Assembly: GCA_007116765.1 (NCBI GenBank)
Contig: SKHV01000089.1
Coordinates: forward strand, 1-6,888
Source: Prolixibacteraceae bacterium
GTDB taxonomy: Bacteria; Bacteroidota; Bacteroidia; Bacteroidales; Prolixibacteraceae
Direction of reading: 5' to 3'
DNA length: 6,888 bases
Shown: positions 1 through 6,888 of the stretch, in pieces
Position numbering within the stretch: position 1 is the stretch's first letter
Layout: each line of letters starts with the position of its first letter
Notes under the pieces: generated by a model
Told to the model about the DNA's origin: nothing
The model's database searches: none
What the model saw: only the letters and a program-made list of their open reading frames with translations
Translations under genes and position numbers: made by a program

Positions 1-1
1 A

Positions 2-1591
2 TGGAATGAGTTCACCGCCCAGCATTTTGAACTTGTAGAAGGTGGTCGTACCAATGCGGTTAATTTTTTGGGTAAAATTTACAGACTTCCCGAGGATAGC
101 GGGACAGATTACTTTGTCGCAATCTTTAATCAGGAATACAGCCGTGAAGTAGAACCCGCCAAAACCGGAATAAAAGATAACTATTATTACCAATTTGTCT
201 CCAATGTGCGCAAATATAAAGGTGTGCGTTCCATACCGGTTTGTTCTGAAGTTAATAGCATTGCAATAAACAGCGATTTTTCACAGTGGGCCGCCATACA
301 ATACGAATATCGTGATGATATCGGAGATGTTACCCATCGCGACTCACCGAACTACGATGGTAAGGAAAGATATGTGAACAATACCGGAAGAAACGACTTC
401 GTCAAATCCAAGGTGGCTTACGATAGTGATAATGTATATTTTTATATTGAAACAGATGATGCAATAACACCACATACCAACGAAAACTGGATGTGGTTGT
501 TGCTGAACACCGATGGAGATTATTCAACAGGGTGGCACGGGTATGATTATTTAATCAACCATTCGGTTCATTCATCCACTGCCACTACAATTAAGTCTTA
601 TGCAGGGGAAGGTTTTAACTGGAACAATCCGGTGGATATTGAATACGCTTATCAGGACAATCAAATGCACATTAAGGTGCCTCGTGACAATTTGGGTATT
701 GCCGGACAAGCTCAATTCACTATCGACTTCAAGTGGGCAGACTTCGATCTTTCGCAATCCTCTACCAACCCTGAAACCGACATCGTGTTTGATATGGAAA
801 CCGGTAACGGCTGGGATGTCAATTACAGTCCCGGGGTAGGCAACCTCACGCTTTCAGATGGTATTCTTTCTTACGATGTAATTACCAACGATCCCTATAT
901 CACTTCAAATACCAATTTAGGTTACGCCGCTTCGGATTATCCACAGATAAAAATACGGGTTAAAAACCTTACTGATGGTACAGTTGCAGCAGTTTTCTTC
1001 AAAATGGATCATCATGCTGCTTTTGCCGGAAACATGGTAACAACTGCCATAAGTCCTAATTCCAATGAGTTTGTTGAATATACATTTAACATGCAAAATC
1101 ATGCAAATTGGAATGGTACCATCAAAGAAATCCGGCTAGATTTGCCAAACAATCATGTCACGATTTCCGGTCGCGTTGAAATTGATTACATCCGGTTGAT
1201 TTATAATGGTGAGAATAATGGAGCGGAATCTGAGAACATCGAATTCTCAGGAGACATCATATCGTTTATTGACTTAGGCGATGTTGCACCAAATGGAAGA
1301 TTCAACTACAGGTTCATGGCAGATGTAAAATCTACCGGTATAGTAAAGCAGCTATATACCGATGATTATAAGTTTTCTATATACCCGAACCCGGCCAGAA
1401 ATCTGGTAAGTATTTCAGGCGATGCGTTGTTGAACATGCCAATTGTTATTACCGACCTGCAAGGCAGAATAGTTTATGAATTGGATAAAGCTTCATCTCG
1501 AATTGTTACGGTTGACATCAGTAACTTCACCAAAGGAATATATTTGGTAAAGGTTGGATCGATGGTAGAAAGGCTTATGATTGGCCAATAG
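2..1591 (+). CDS. Putative glycoside hydrolase-like protein with CBM9/DOMON-like domain, inserted jelly-roll module and T9SS tail (5' partial)
   Basis: The frame is open from base 2 with no stop, so this is the last 529 residues of a longer protein; the TTG at 68 is only an internal Leu codon. Residues are numbered here from the codon at base 2. Residues 1-80 contain W-N-E-F, E-Y-S-R-E-V-E-P (45-52), D-N-Y-Y-Y-Q (59-64) and R-K-Y-K-G (70-74). I associate this pattern with the C-terminal end of GH71/GH99-like catalytic domains in Bacteroidota and Planctomycetota, from memory. Residues about 81-253 resemble a CBM9/DOMON-like carbohydrate-binding domain (N-N-T-G-R-N-D at 126-132; L-N-T-D-G-D-Y-S-T-G-W at 168-178). 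Residues about 260-403 look like a separate beta-sandwich module. Residues 417-438 (G-D-I onwards to G-R-F-N-Y-R-F) look like the end of the DOMON-like domain. Residues about 455-529, starting near Y461-P-N-P, form a T9SS type A sorting domain. The protein is therefore probably secreted or cell-surface. The substrate and reaction are not established, and the catalytic domain is mostly outside the window. Confidence 0.85.
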   Translation, partial: WNEFTAQHFELVEGGRTNAVNFLGKIYRLPEDSGTDYFVAIFNQEYSREVEPAKTGIKDNYYYQFVSNVRKYKGVRSIPVCSEVNSIAINSDFSQWAAIQYEYRDDIGDVTHRDSPNYDGKERYVNNTGRNDFVKSKVAYDSDNVYFYIETDDAITPHTNENWMWLLLNTDGDYSTGWHGYDYLINHSVHSSTATTIKSYAGEGFNWNNPVDIEYAYQDNQMHIKVPRDNLGIAGQAQFTIDFKWADFDLSQSSTNPETDIVFDMETGNGWDVNYSPGVGNLTLSDGILSYDVITNDPYITSNTNLGYAASDYPQIKIRVKNLTDGTVAAVFFKMDHHAAFAGNMVTTAISPNSNEFVEYTFNMQNHANWNGTIKEIRLDLPNNHVTISGRVEIDYIRLIYNGENNGAESENIEFSGDIISFIDLGDVAPNGRFNYRFMADVKSTGIVKQLYTDDYKFSIYPNPARNLVSISGDALLNMPIVITDLQGRIVYELDKASSRIVTVDISNFTKGIYLVKVGSMVERLMIGQ

Positions 1592-1623
1592 GGAAAAACA
1601 TTATTTTACCTGCAAGTTTTTGG

Positions 1624-1635
1624 AGAATTAATTCT
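1624..1635. repeat. 12-bp perfect palindrome in the gap between genes 1 and 2
   Basis: AGAATTAATTCT is its own reverse complement and lies 47 bases before the start codon of the lyase-like gene. The 90-base gap has no strong terminator-like hairpin, no Shine-Dalgarno sequence and no good match to the Bacteroidota promoter, so genes 1 and 2 may be co-transcribed. The palindrome could be a regulator half-site pair or chance in AT-rich DNA. Confidence 0.35.
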
Positions 1636-1681
1636 TAATACCCAATTGATAAAACAGCATTAATCTTTAAAATTATGATGT

Positions 1682-4600
1682 ATGAAAACAAAGTTTTTTA
1701 CGAAGCATAATGCATTAATGCATTTAGTAATTTTGCTACTGATTAACATTATAATAACGACCAATAACGTTGTAGCTCAGGTTGCTTTTGTTGAAAGTAC
1801 TGTTATTACAGACGAAGCATTGTTCTTTTGGAAAGCTGACGATCCGAAACCCTATCACTATGGATCAGCTATAAACCCTCATGGTAACTGTGTTAAGGTA
1901 GTTAATGGTTATGTATTTTATACATGGTACAGAGGAGGTTTTGCCGATAGAACCTTAATGGTTTCGAGAAAGAAGATTGGCGAGGGAGAATGGGTCCATG
2001 TAGCTTTGCCCGGTAAAATGAGTCTTGTTGGAGGAAAAGGAGATACACACCATACTACCAACATTGGAATATGCCCTATTGATGGTACGGTACACATTAT
2101 GTACGACCACCATAATGAAGATCTGAATTATATAGTTTCTAAAAAAAACATTGCTTTTGCACCCAATAACGAATTTTCAGCAAATAATTTTCTTCCTCAG
2201 AGGGATTATCTAATTCCGGGAAAGAAAGTTACCGGTGTAACATATCCGAAATTGTTTAATAACGATGCGGGCGAAATGTTTTTCGAACGCCGCTTGGGTT
2301 CTGCTGTTGGAGGCGAAATTGTAATGACTTACTACAACGGTGAATACTGGACTCCGGAGAAAACAATTATAAATGGTCGGGGAGGTGTTACGCAAGGAGA
2401 ACGTAATTTTGCTTATGGGGATGCTTTTTTTATGAATGGCAAGTTTTATTATTCATACTCGCCACGTTGGGCTGAATCGCCTACAATACTTAACGAAGGT
2501 GTCTATTTGATGGATTTGGGTCCGCAAATGGACAAGACAGCAACAGCAGTTAATGGTAAATCTTATAACTTGCCAATTACCGATCATGCCCCATTTTTAA
2601 TTGCCGATCCACGTAGTGTGCCTGACAATGAAGGTTGGTCGGGTGGACCTCAAGTGGCTATTTCGCCAAAAAATGATACCTATCTGAGAATTAATCCAAA
2701 AGGAACGAATGATTATAGCTACCTACGAAAAGCCGGCGAGACTGAGTTTGCCGAATACCGAAATAAAGGCACACTTGGAGAATTTTTTGGAAACAGAATG
2801 TATCGGTTTGCCACTAGTGGTGGTGTTCTAACTGTTGAAAGCTGTTTGGCAGGAACTTTCGAATGGCGTACTGATTTTACTCTGAATACAGGTATAAATG
2901 TGCAAAAAAGTCAGGTTGAAATGGAAAACGGCAAAATTGTAGCAATATTTGCTGAAAGGAAATCAAGTGATAAGGTGCCCATTCATTGCTATGTCTTTGA
3001 TATTACAAAATCTGAATATACAGCACAAACCATTACTTTTGATGCTTTAGCAAACAAAATTGAAAGTGATGACGATTTCGAATTATCTGCTACTGCTACA
3101 TCCGGTTTGCCGGTTAAATTTAGCTCGTCGAACACAAATATTGCCCGTATTATTGATGGCAATAAAGTGCAGATTATGGGGGTTGGCACCTGCAATATCG
3201 TAGCAAGTCAAAAGGGCAAAGGTGAATTTGATAATGCTCCGGAAGTTGTTCGTTCATTGACCATAAAGGCAAATACAGCTAAAACAAATCAAACAATACA
3301 GTTTGCTTTACCTTCATCTGATTATGTTTGGGAAAGTGGCGATATTGCTTTGAATGCAACTGCAAGCTCCGGATTACCGGTACAATACGAGAGTTCTGAC
3401 ACTTTGGTAGCTGTTGTTGTTGACGGCAAAGTAAAAGTAAAGCGTGCAGGTCAAACCACAATAAATGCATTGCAACCCGGAAATGAAACCCTTAATGCAG
3501 CGCCTATTGTCAGTCAAAAATTGAATGTACCTAAACAAACACAAGTTATTACTTTCGAGGAAATACCTGAAAAATATTCTGGTGATGCAGAATTTACATT
3601 ACTGGTAAGCAGCAACAATCCCAATGCAAAACTCCGTTATGTTTGTCCCAACAATCAGGTGGCTGTTGTATGGAGTAGTACCGTTCGTCATCTTTTGGGA
3701 CCCGGAAATGCCACAATTACAGTGTCTGACGAGGGCGATGACTATTTCACTCCGACACAAACTAGTAGAACATTGACCGTAAAACCTAAAACGCATGTAA
3801 TACCAAAATTAATTGAGGCTGAGCATTATACAACAAAAAGTAGTAGTACTCATGTTACTCGTTGGAGCAATTCAATTTTTTACTTGAATCAGTTTGCCCC
3901 AAATCAATTTGCCGAGTATACCATAGATGTACCTGCCGATGGTAATTATACCATAGAAGTTCGAACAGCAGCTCCAAATGCAAACTCTCGACTAAAAGTC
4001 ATGAGTGGTACAAGTACACTAGCTACTATTTCATTGACTCAAAGTCCAAATCTTACAGTATTTAGAACAACTAAAGCATCCATCCCATTAATACAAGGAA
4101 TACAGCAACTTCGTTTTGTTGGCGTAGCTAATAGTTATAATTTCGATTCTTTTACAATTACCGAAGGAGGTGGAACTATTGTTGTTCCTTCTGGTGATGA
4201 TGACCCTGATTTGGATCCAATGCCCTACACAATTATATCGGTTGATGAAGAGCAGATACCCAACGTAGCTGCAAATTTATTTGATGGAAATACTTCTGAT
4301 GATTCACGTTGGAGTGCTAATGGCTATCCTAAATCCGTGGTTATTGACCTCGGAGAGGTAAAAGAAATAATTGGCACTCGACTTTGGACTTTACAGTCCA
4401 GAGCATATCAATATAAAGTGGAGCTGTCAAATTCGGCTTCCGATGGTTTTGTTCAGGTGGTAAACCGATTAAGCAACACTTCTTCAGTACAACCAATTTC
4501 TGATGATTTTGAAATGCAAAAAGGACGATATGTAAGGTTGACAGTAGAGGGATGTCACGCATATACAGGAGGCTGGGTTAGTATTACTGAGTTAGTATTG

Positions 4601-4867
4601 GTGTTTAAAAATGATGAAACCAGCGTAAGAAGTATAAACGAACTTGCTGATTGGGTTGGTGTATATCCAAATCCAACCAATTCCGGTTTTAAAATCAGTT
4701 TAAAGGGTGTTGAAAATGCGCAGGTGCAAATTTTTTCCATCTCGGGGCAAATGATTTATAATAAGTTTGTTTCGCAAGAGCCTATTAACTTGCCGGTAGG
4801 CGTTTATATGCTAAGAGCCATCGGTTCGAACCAAAAAGTTTATAACCAAAAACTAATTGTAAAATAA
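1682..4867 (+). CDS. Secreted BNR_4 beta-propeller protein, probable PL24/PL25-like ulvan-type polysaccharide lyase with Ig-like, CBM6-like, CBM32-like and T9SS domains
   Basis: Complete 1061-residue protein. Residues 1-32 are a signal peptide (basic start, hydrophobic stretch 15-25, V-V-A before Q33, no lipobox Cys). Residues about 34-443 match the BNR_4 seven-bladed propeller: H123-H124, Y-D-H-H (141-144), T-Y-P-K (187-190), an R-R-L-G segment at 203-206, R-N-F-A-Y (241-245) and a later G-G-P-Q-V segment. Families PL24 and PL25 have this fold and cleave ulvan by beta-elimination next to a uronic acid. Residues 449-534, 537-620 and 619-703 are three Ig-like repeats, two carrying S-G-L-P-V. 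Residues 710-827 resemble CBM6 (start L-I-E-A-E-H-Y). An acidic, Gly-rich linker (828-845) leads to a discoidin/CBM32-like domain (850-975; L-F-D-G-N, V-V-I-D-L-G). A T9SS tail (Y995-P-N-P to the end) closes the protein. This predicts an extracellular, polymer-binding lyase. The ATG at 1682 is chosen because the signal peptide follows directly. Other BNR_4 proteins are not lyases, so the activity is inferred. Confidence 0.9.
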   Translation: MKTKFFTKHNALMHLVILLLINIIITTNNVVAQVAFVESTVITDEALFFWKADDPKPYHYGSAINPHGNCVKVVNGYVFYTWYRGGFADRTLMVSRKKIGEGEWVHVALPGKMSLVGGKGDTHHTTNIGICPIDGTVHIMYDHHNEDLNYIVSKKNIAFAPNNEFSANNFLPQRDYLIPGKKVTGVTYPKLFNNDAGEMFFERRLGSAVGGEIVMTYYNGEYWTPEKTIINGRGGVTQGERNFAYGDAFFMNGKFYYSYSPRWAESPTILNEGVYLMDLGPQMDKTATAVNGKSYNLPITDHAPFLIADPRSVPDNEGWSGGPQVAISPKNDTYLRINPKGTNDYSYLRKAGETEFAEYRNKGTLGEFFGNRMYRFATSGGVLTVESCLAGTFEWRTDFTLNTGINVQKSQVEMENGKIVAIFAERKSSDKVPIHCYVFDITKSEYTAQTITFDALANKIESDDDFELSATATSGLPVKFSSSNTNIARIIDGNKVQIMGVGTCNIVASQKGKGEFDNAPEVVRSLTIKANTAKTNQTIQFALPSSDYVWESGDIALNATASSGLPVQYESSDTLVAVVVDGKVKVKRAGQTTINALQPGNETLNAAPIVSQKLNVPKQTQVITFEEIPEKYSGDAEFTLLVSSNNPNAKLRYVCPNNQVAVVWSSTVRHLLGPGNATITVSDEGDDYFTPTQTSRTLTVKPKTHVIPKLIEAEHYTTKSSSTHVTRWSNSIFYLNQFAPNQFAEYTIDVPADGNYTIEVRTAAPNANSRLKVMSGTSTLATISLTQSPNLTVFRTTKASIPLIQGIQQLRFVGVANSYNFDSFTITEGGGTIVVPSGDDDPDLDPMPYTIISVDEEQIPNVAANLFDGNTSDDSRWSANGYPKSVVIDLGEVKEIIGTRLWTLQSRAYQYKVELSNSASDGFVQVVNRLSNTSSVQPISDDFEMQKGRYVRLTVEGCHAYTGGWVSITELVLVFKNDETSVRSINELADWVGVYPNPTNSGFKISLKGVENAQVQIFSISGQMIYNKFVSQEPINLPVGVYMLRAIGSNQKVYNQKLIVK

Positions 4868-4983
4868 CATACCTCATACTTGCATATCATAACTTTGAAT
4901 AATAGGCAAGCCCTGTTCGATAAACATCAATATGGATTGCCCGTTTAAATATTTATCCGGATCAGTCAGAATTCATTAAATAA

Positions 4984-4995
4984 CCAAAATTTTGG
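4984..4995. repeat. 12-bp perfect palindrome upstream of the sulfatase
   Basis: CCAAAATTTTGG is a perfect inverted repeat about 55 bases upstream of the candidate -7 element. It could be an operator for a dimeric regulator. It does not share sequence with the palindrome at 1624-1635, so a common regulator is not supported. Confidence 0.35.
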
Positions 4996-5050
4996 GACTA
5001 TATTTAAATTAAATGGTATGTATTTTAAAGCCTGTCTTTTTGAGTACTTT

Positions 5051-5058
5051 TATATTTG
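5051..5058 (+). promoter_or_regulatory. Candidate Bacteroidota -7 promoter element for the sulfatase gene
   Basis: TATATTTG matches the Bacteroidota sigma-ABfr -7 consensus TAnnTTTG at every defined base and lies 46 bases upstream of the ATG at 5105. The expected -33 TTTG about 19-21 bases further upstream is not present. The nearest TTTG (5039-5042) is only 8 bases away, and TTTA at 5024-5027 is a poor match. Transcription would start near 5065 and leave a leader of about 40 bases. Confidence 0.4.
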
Positions 5059-5104
5059 AACAATCATTTAAATAGCAATCAATCTTAATAAGAATAAAAA
5101 ATAA

Positions 5105-6888
5105 ATGATTATGACCAACCTTATTAATATTACTAAAGTTTTAATTGCAGTATTTATCCTGATCGGTTTTACAGTCAGAGCAGAATCAAGCGAGCCTGCA
5201 AAGCCCAACATCATCCATATCATGGTTGATGATCTCGGCTGGCGAGATTTATCCATTTACGGGAGCGAAACATTTCATACACCCAATATCGATGCCCTGG
5301 CTGCCAGGGGAATCCGTTTTTCCAATGCCTATTCTTCCAGTCCGCTTTGTTCCCCTACGAGGGCTTCTGTTTTAACCGGGCAAACCGTAGGGCGGGTTCG
5401 ACTTACAGCACCAACCGGTCATCTCGCTGAGGTGAATCTTAATCCCGTGGAGACCGAAACAGGTAATGCCGGATTCCCAATGACTAATCCTCAAACCCGC
5501 TCCAGGATTCCATTGGAAAGCATAACCATATCAAAGGTTCTAAAAGAACAGGGGTATACCAATGCATTGATGGGGAAATGGCATTTAGGGCACGCACCTT
5601 ATATACCCGAGAATTTTGATTTTGATGTGGTAATTGGAGGTCGTGGTACTCCGGGGCCTCCTCAGTCAAGATTTTTTGGTCCATGGAATGAAGAATCCAA
5701 TATGCCAGCCGTTGAAGGAAGCCCCAATGTTGACGATGTGTTGGGCGATGAAGCCGTAAAATTTATTGCCAACAATAAGGATAATCCTTTTTTTCTTGCG
5801 CTTTGGCTTTACAATGTACATGCTCCTTTTCAGGGAAAACCCGAAGATATCGAAGCCTATCGCCCCTTTGCCGAGTCGGCCTGGTATCAACGTTCTGCTA
5901 TCATGGCATCGATGGTCAAAACCCTTGACGATAACGTAGGCAAGGTTATGGAAGAACTTGAGCGGCAAGGCTTGCTTGAAAACACCATTGTAATATTTAC
6001 TTCCGACAATGGCGGAAACATGTATGACCGTCCGGAAGGCGAAAACCCCACCAACAACAGCCCTTTGCGTGCCGGGAAGGGCAATAATTACGAAGGAGGT
6101 ATCCGTGTACCATTGATTGTTTCGTGGCCCGGTGTGATAGAGTTCAATACAGTTACAGATGCGGTTAATATTAGTTATGATTTTTATCCTACCGTATTAG
6201 ATATCCTTGATATTGAACCACCCCAGGGATGGCCCCTTGATGGTAAAAGTGCTTTGCCTGCCTTGAGGGGCGAGCCGTTTGACCGCGGTCCGGTTTACAC
6301 TGTTTTTCCGCATACAGTGCTGGCTACCGGAAACGTGGCAAATGTTGCCATGATTGATGGCAAATGGAAGCTGATGCGTTTTTTTAATACCGGCATTAAT
6401 CAGGAGGATGAATATGAATTGTACAACCTTAGTGCCGACCCCGGCGAAACGCGCAATCTTATGAATGTTTATCCCGATAGAACCGAGCAAATGGCCGCTG
6501 AAATGTCTCGTCATTTAGATGAAACCGGTACTTTGTTGCCCCGAAAGAATCCGAATTATAATTCAGATCTTATCCATGGCGGCTTTCAAATGGTAAAAGG
6601 GGGCTATTTGGCCGGTAGCGACAACAAGTCTACTACTGTAACTGCCAAGGATTACATGGTTACCCTTCGCTATCATGTTCCTGAGGCTTCAAGCGGAAAT
6701 GTATTGGAATTCGACTTTCTGAGTAATTGCGTAGTTGGTATTACTGCTGGTCCGGGTCTACTGCCTGTATATGGTAAGCCAGCACTTACTATACCCGACC
6801 TCGAAAGCAGGAAGGTCAGGGTGCCGCTGAACGCTGAGGTTTCGGATGGGATAATCACGGTGGTTCTTGATCTGAAGCAGCCCGGGCG
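5105..6888 (+). CDS. Secreted formylglycine-dependent sulfatase, family S1, with extra C-terminal module (3' partial)
   Basis: The frame is open from 5105 to the window end (594 codons). An in-frame TAA directly before the ATG fixes the start at 5105 or the Met two codons later. Residues 1-26 form a signal peptide (hydrophobic 12-24, then V-R-A before E27) with no lipobox. The sulfatase core shows the metal-binding D42-D43, the maturation motif C82-S-P-T-R86 (the Cys becomes formylglycine), M-G-K158-W-H160-L-G, V-H239-A-P-F, S-D301-N302-G-G and K325 in an R-A-G-K-G segment followed by E-G-G-I-R334. The late E-L-Y-N-L motif with D-P-G-E (438-452) is typical of S1 enzymes. It hydrolyses sulfate esters, here probably on carbohydrate, after export. 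From about residue 491 the sequence goes beyond the usual S1 core into an unrecognised, probably beta-rich module cut by the window edge. The SulfAtlas subfamily and regiospecificity cannot be assigned by eye. Beside the lyase-like gene, a sulfated polysaccharide substrate is likely. Confidence 0.95.
   Translation, partial: MIMTNLINITKVLIAVFILIGFTVRAESSEPAKPNIIHIMVDDLGWRDLSIYGSETFHTPNIDALAARGIRFSNAYSSSPLCSPTRASVLTGQTVGRVRLTAPTGHLAEVNLNPVETETGNAGFPMTNPQTRSRIPLESITISKVLKEQGYTNALMGKWHLGHAPYIPENFDFDVVIGGRGTPGPPQSRFFGPWNEESNMPAVEGSPNVDDVLGDEAVKFIANNKDNPFFLALWLYNVHAPFQGKPEDIEAYRPFAESAWYQRSAIMASMVKTLDDNVGKVMEELERQGLLENTIVIFTSDNGGNMYDRPEGENPTNNSPLRAGKGNNYEGGIRVPLIVSWPGVIEFNTVTDAVNISYDFYPTVLDILDIEPPQGWPLDGKSALPALRGEPFDRGPVYTVFPHTVLATGNVANVAMIDGKWKLMRFFNTGINQEDEYELYNLSADPGETRNLMNVYPDRTEQMAAEMSRHLDETGTLLPRKNPNYNSDLIHGGFQMVKGGYLAGSDNKSTTVTAKDYMVTLRYHVPEASSGNVLEFDFLSNCVVGITAGPGLLPVYGKPALTIPDLESRKVRVPLNAEVSDGIITVVLDLKQPG

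Larger units (their letters stand above)
4868..5104. other. AT-rich intergenic region upstream of the sulfatase
   Basis: There is no coding frame of note in these 237 bases. They hold a candidate -7 promoter element (5051-5058), a 12-bp palindrome (4984-4995) and three copies of TTTAAAT (4944-4950, 5003-5009, 5067-5073), which are unremarkable in DNA this AT-rich. A weak inverted repeat, GGCAA at 4905-4909 and TTGCC at 4937-4941, has too long a loop and no T-run, so I do not call a terminator. The last codon-sized unit before the sulfatase start is an in-frame TAA (5102-5104). Confidence 0.6.

Noticed and set aside
68..70. TTG as the start codon of the first gene
   Set aside because: The frame stays open to base 2 and the residues before it fit the same conserved domain, so it is an internal Leu codon of a gene cut by the window edge.
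1539..1546. TATATTTG inside the end of the first gene as a promoter for the lyase-like gene
   Set aside because: It encodes part of the conserved I-Y-L-V-K strand of the T9SS tail, and there is no TTTG at the proper -33 distance.
1675..1710. An 11-residue upstream frame (ATG ATG at 1675-1680) overlapping the start of the lyase-like gene
   Set aside because: It is too short to judge and AT-rich DNA gives such frames often. No conserved motif or ribosome binding site supports translation.
4890..4897. TAACTTTG just after the lyase-like gene as a -7 promoter element
   Set aside because: There is no TTTG at the right distance upstream, and it lies more than 200 bases from the sulfatase start.
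4905..4941. GGCAA/TTGCC inverted repeat as a terminator for the lyase-like gene
   Set aside because: It has only five paired bases, a 27-base loop and no T-run.
5666..6514. Reverse-strand open frames of 100 and 105 codons, plus others on both strands
   Set aside because: They lie opposite or inside a strongly supported sulfatase gene, have no recognisable domain and no start context, and are shadows of its codon use.

Overview
The window looks like part of a polysaccharide-degradation locus from a member of the Bacteroidota, probably marine or sediment-dwelling. Two proteins end in the C-terminal secretion tail (Y-P-N-P motif plus a beta-sandwich ending in a short basic or polar strand) used by the type IX secretion system (T9SS), which is confined to this phylum. 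The intergenic DNA is AT-rich, no clear Shine-Dalgarno sequences are seen, and one intergenic site matches the Bacteroidota -7 promoter element TAnnTTTG. The taxonomic call goes no deeper than phylum.

Layout: three large genes, all on the + strand. (1) Positions 2-1591 hold the 3' part of a gene whose start lies upstream of the window. It encodes the end of a putative glycoside-hydrolase-like catalytic domain, a CBM9/DOMON-like domain that appears to be split by an inserted jelly-roll module, and a T9SS tail. (2) Positions 1682-4867 hold a complete 1061-residue secreted protein: signal peptide, BNR_4-type beta-propeller resembling the ulvan lyase families PL24/PL25, three Ig-like repeats, a CBM6-like module, a discoidin/CBM32-like module and a T9SS tail. 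(3) Positions 5105-6888 hold a formylglycine-dependent sulfatase (family S1) with a signal peptide and an extra C-terminal module; its 3' end is cut by the window edge.

Taken together, the genes suggest extracellular breakdown of a sulfated, uronate-containing polysaccharide. The propeller protein would cleave chains by beta-elimination, the sulfatase would remove sulfate esters, and the first protein would act on another linkage or bind the polymer. Ulvan is the best guess for the substrate, but this is inference. The 90-base gap between genes 1 and 2 fits an operon. The 237-base gap before the sulfatase carries a candidate promoter and may start a separate transcript. No SusC/SusD pair, regulator, RNA gene, mobile element or CRISPR array is visible in the window.
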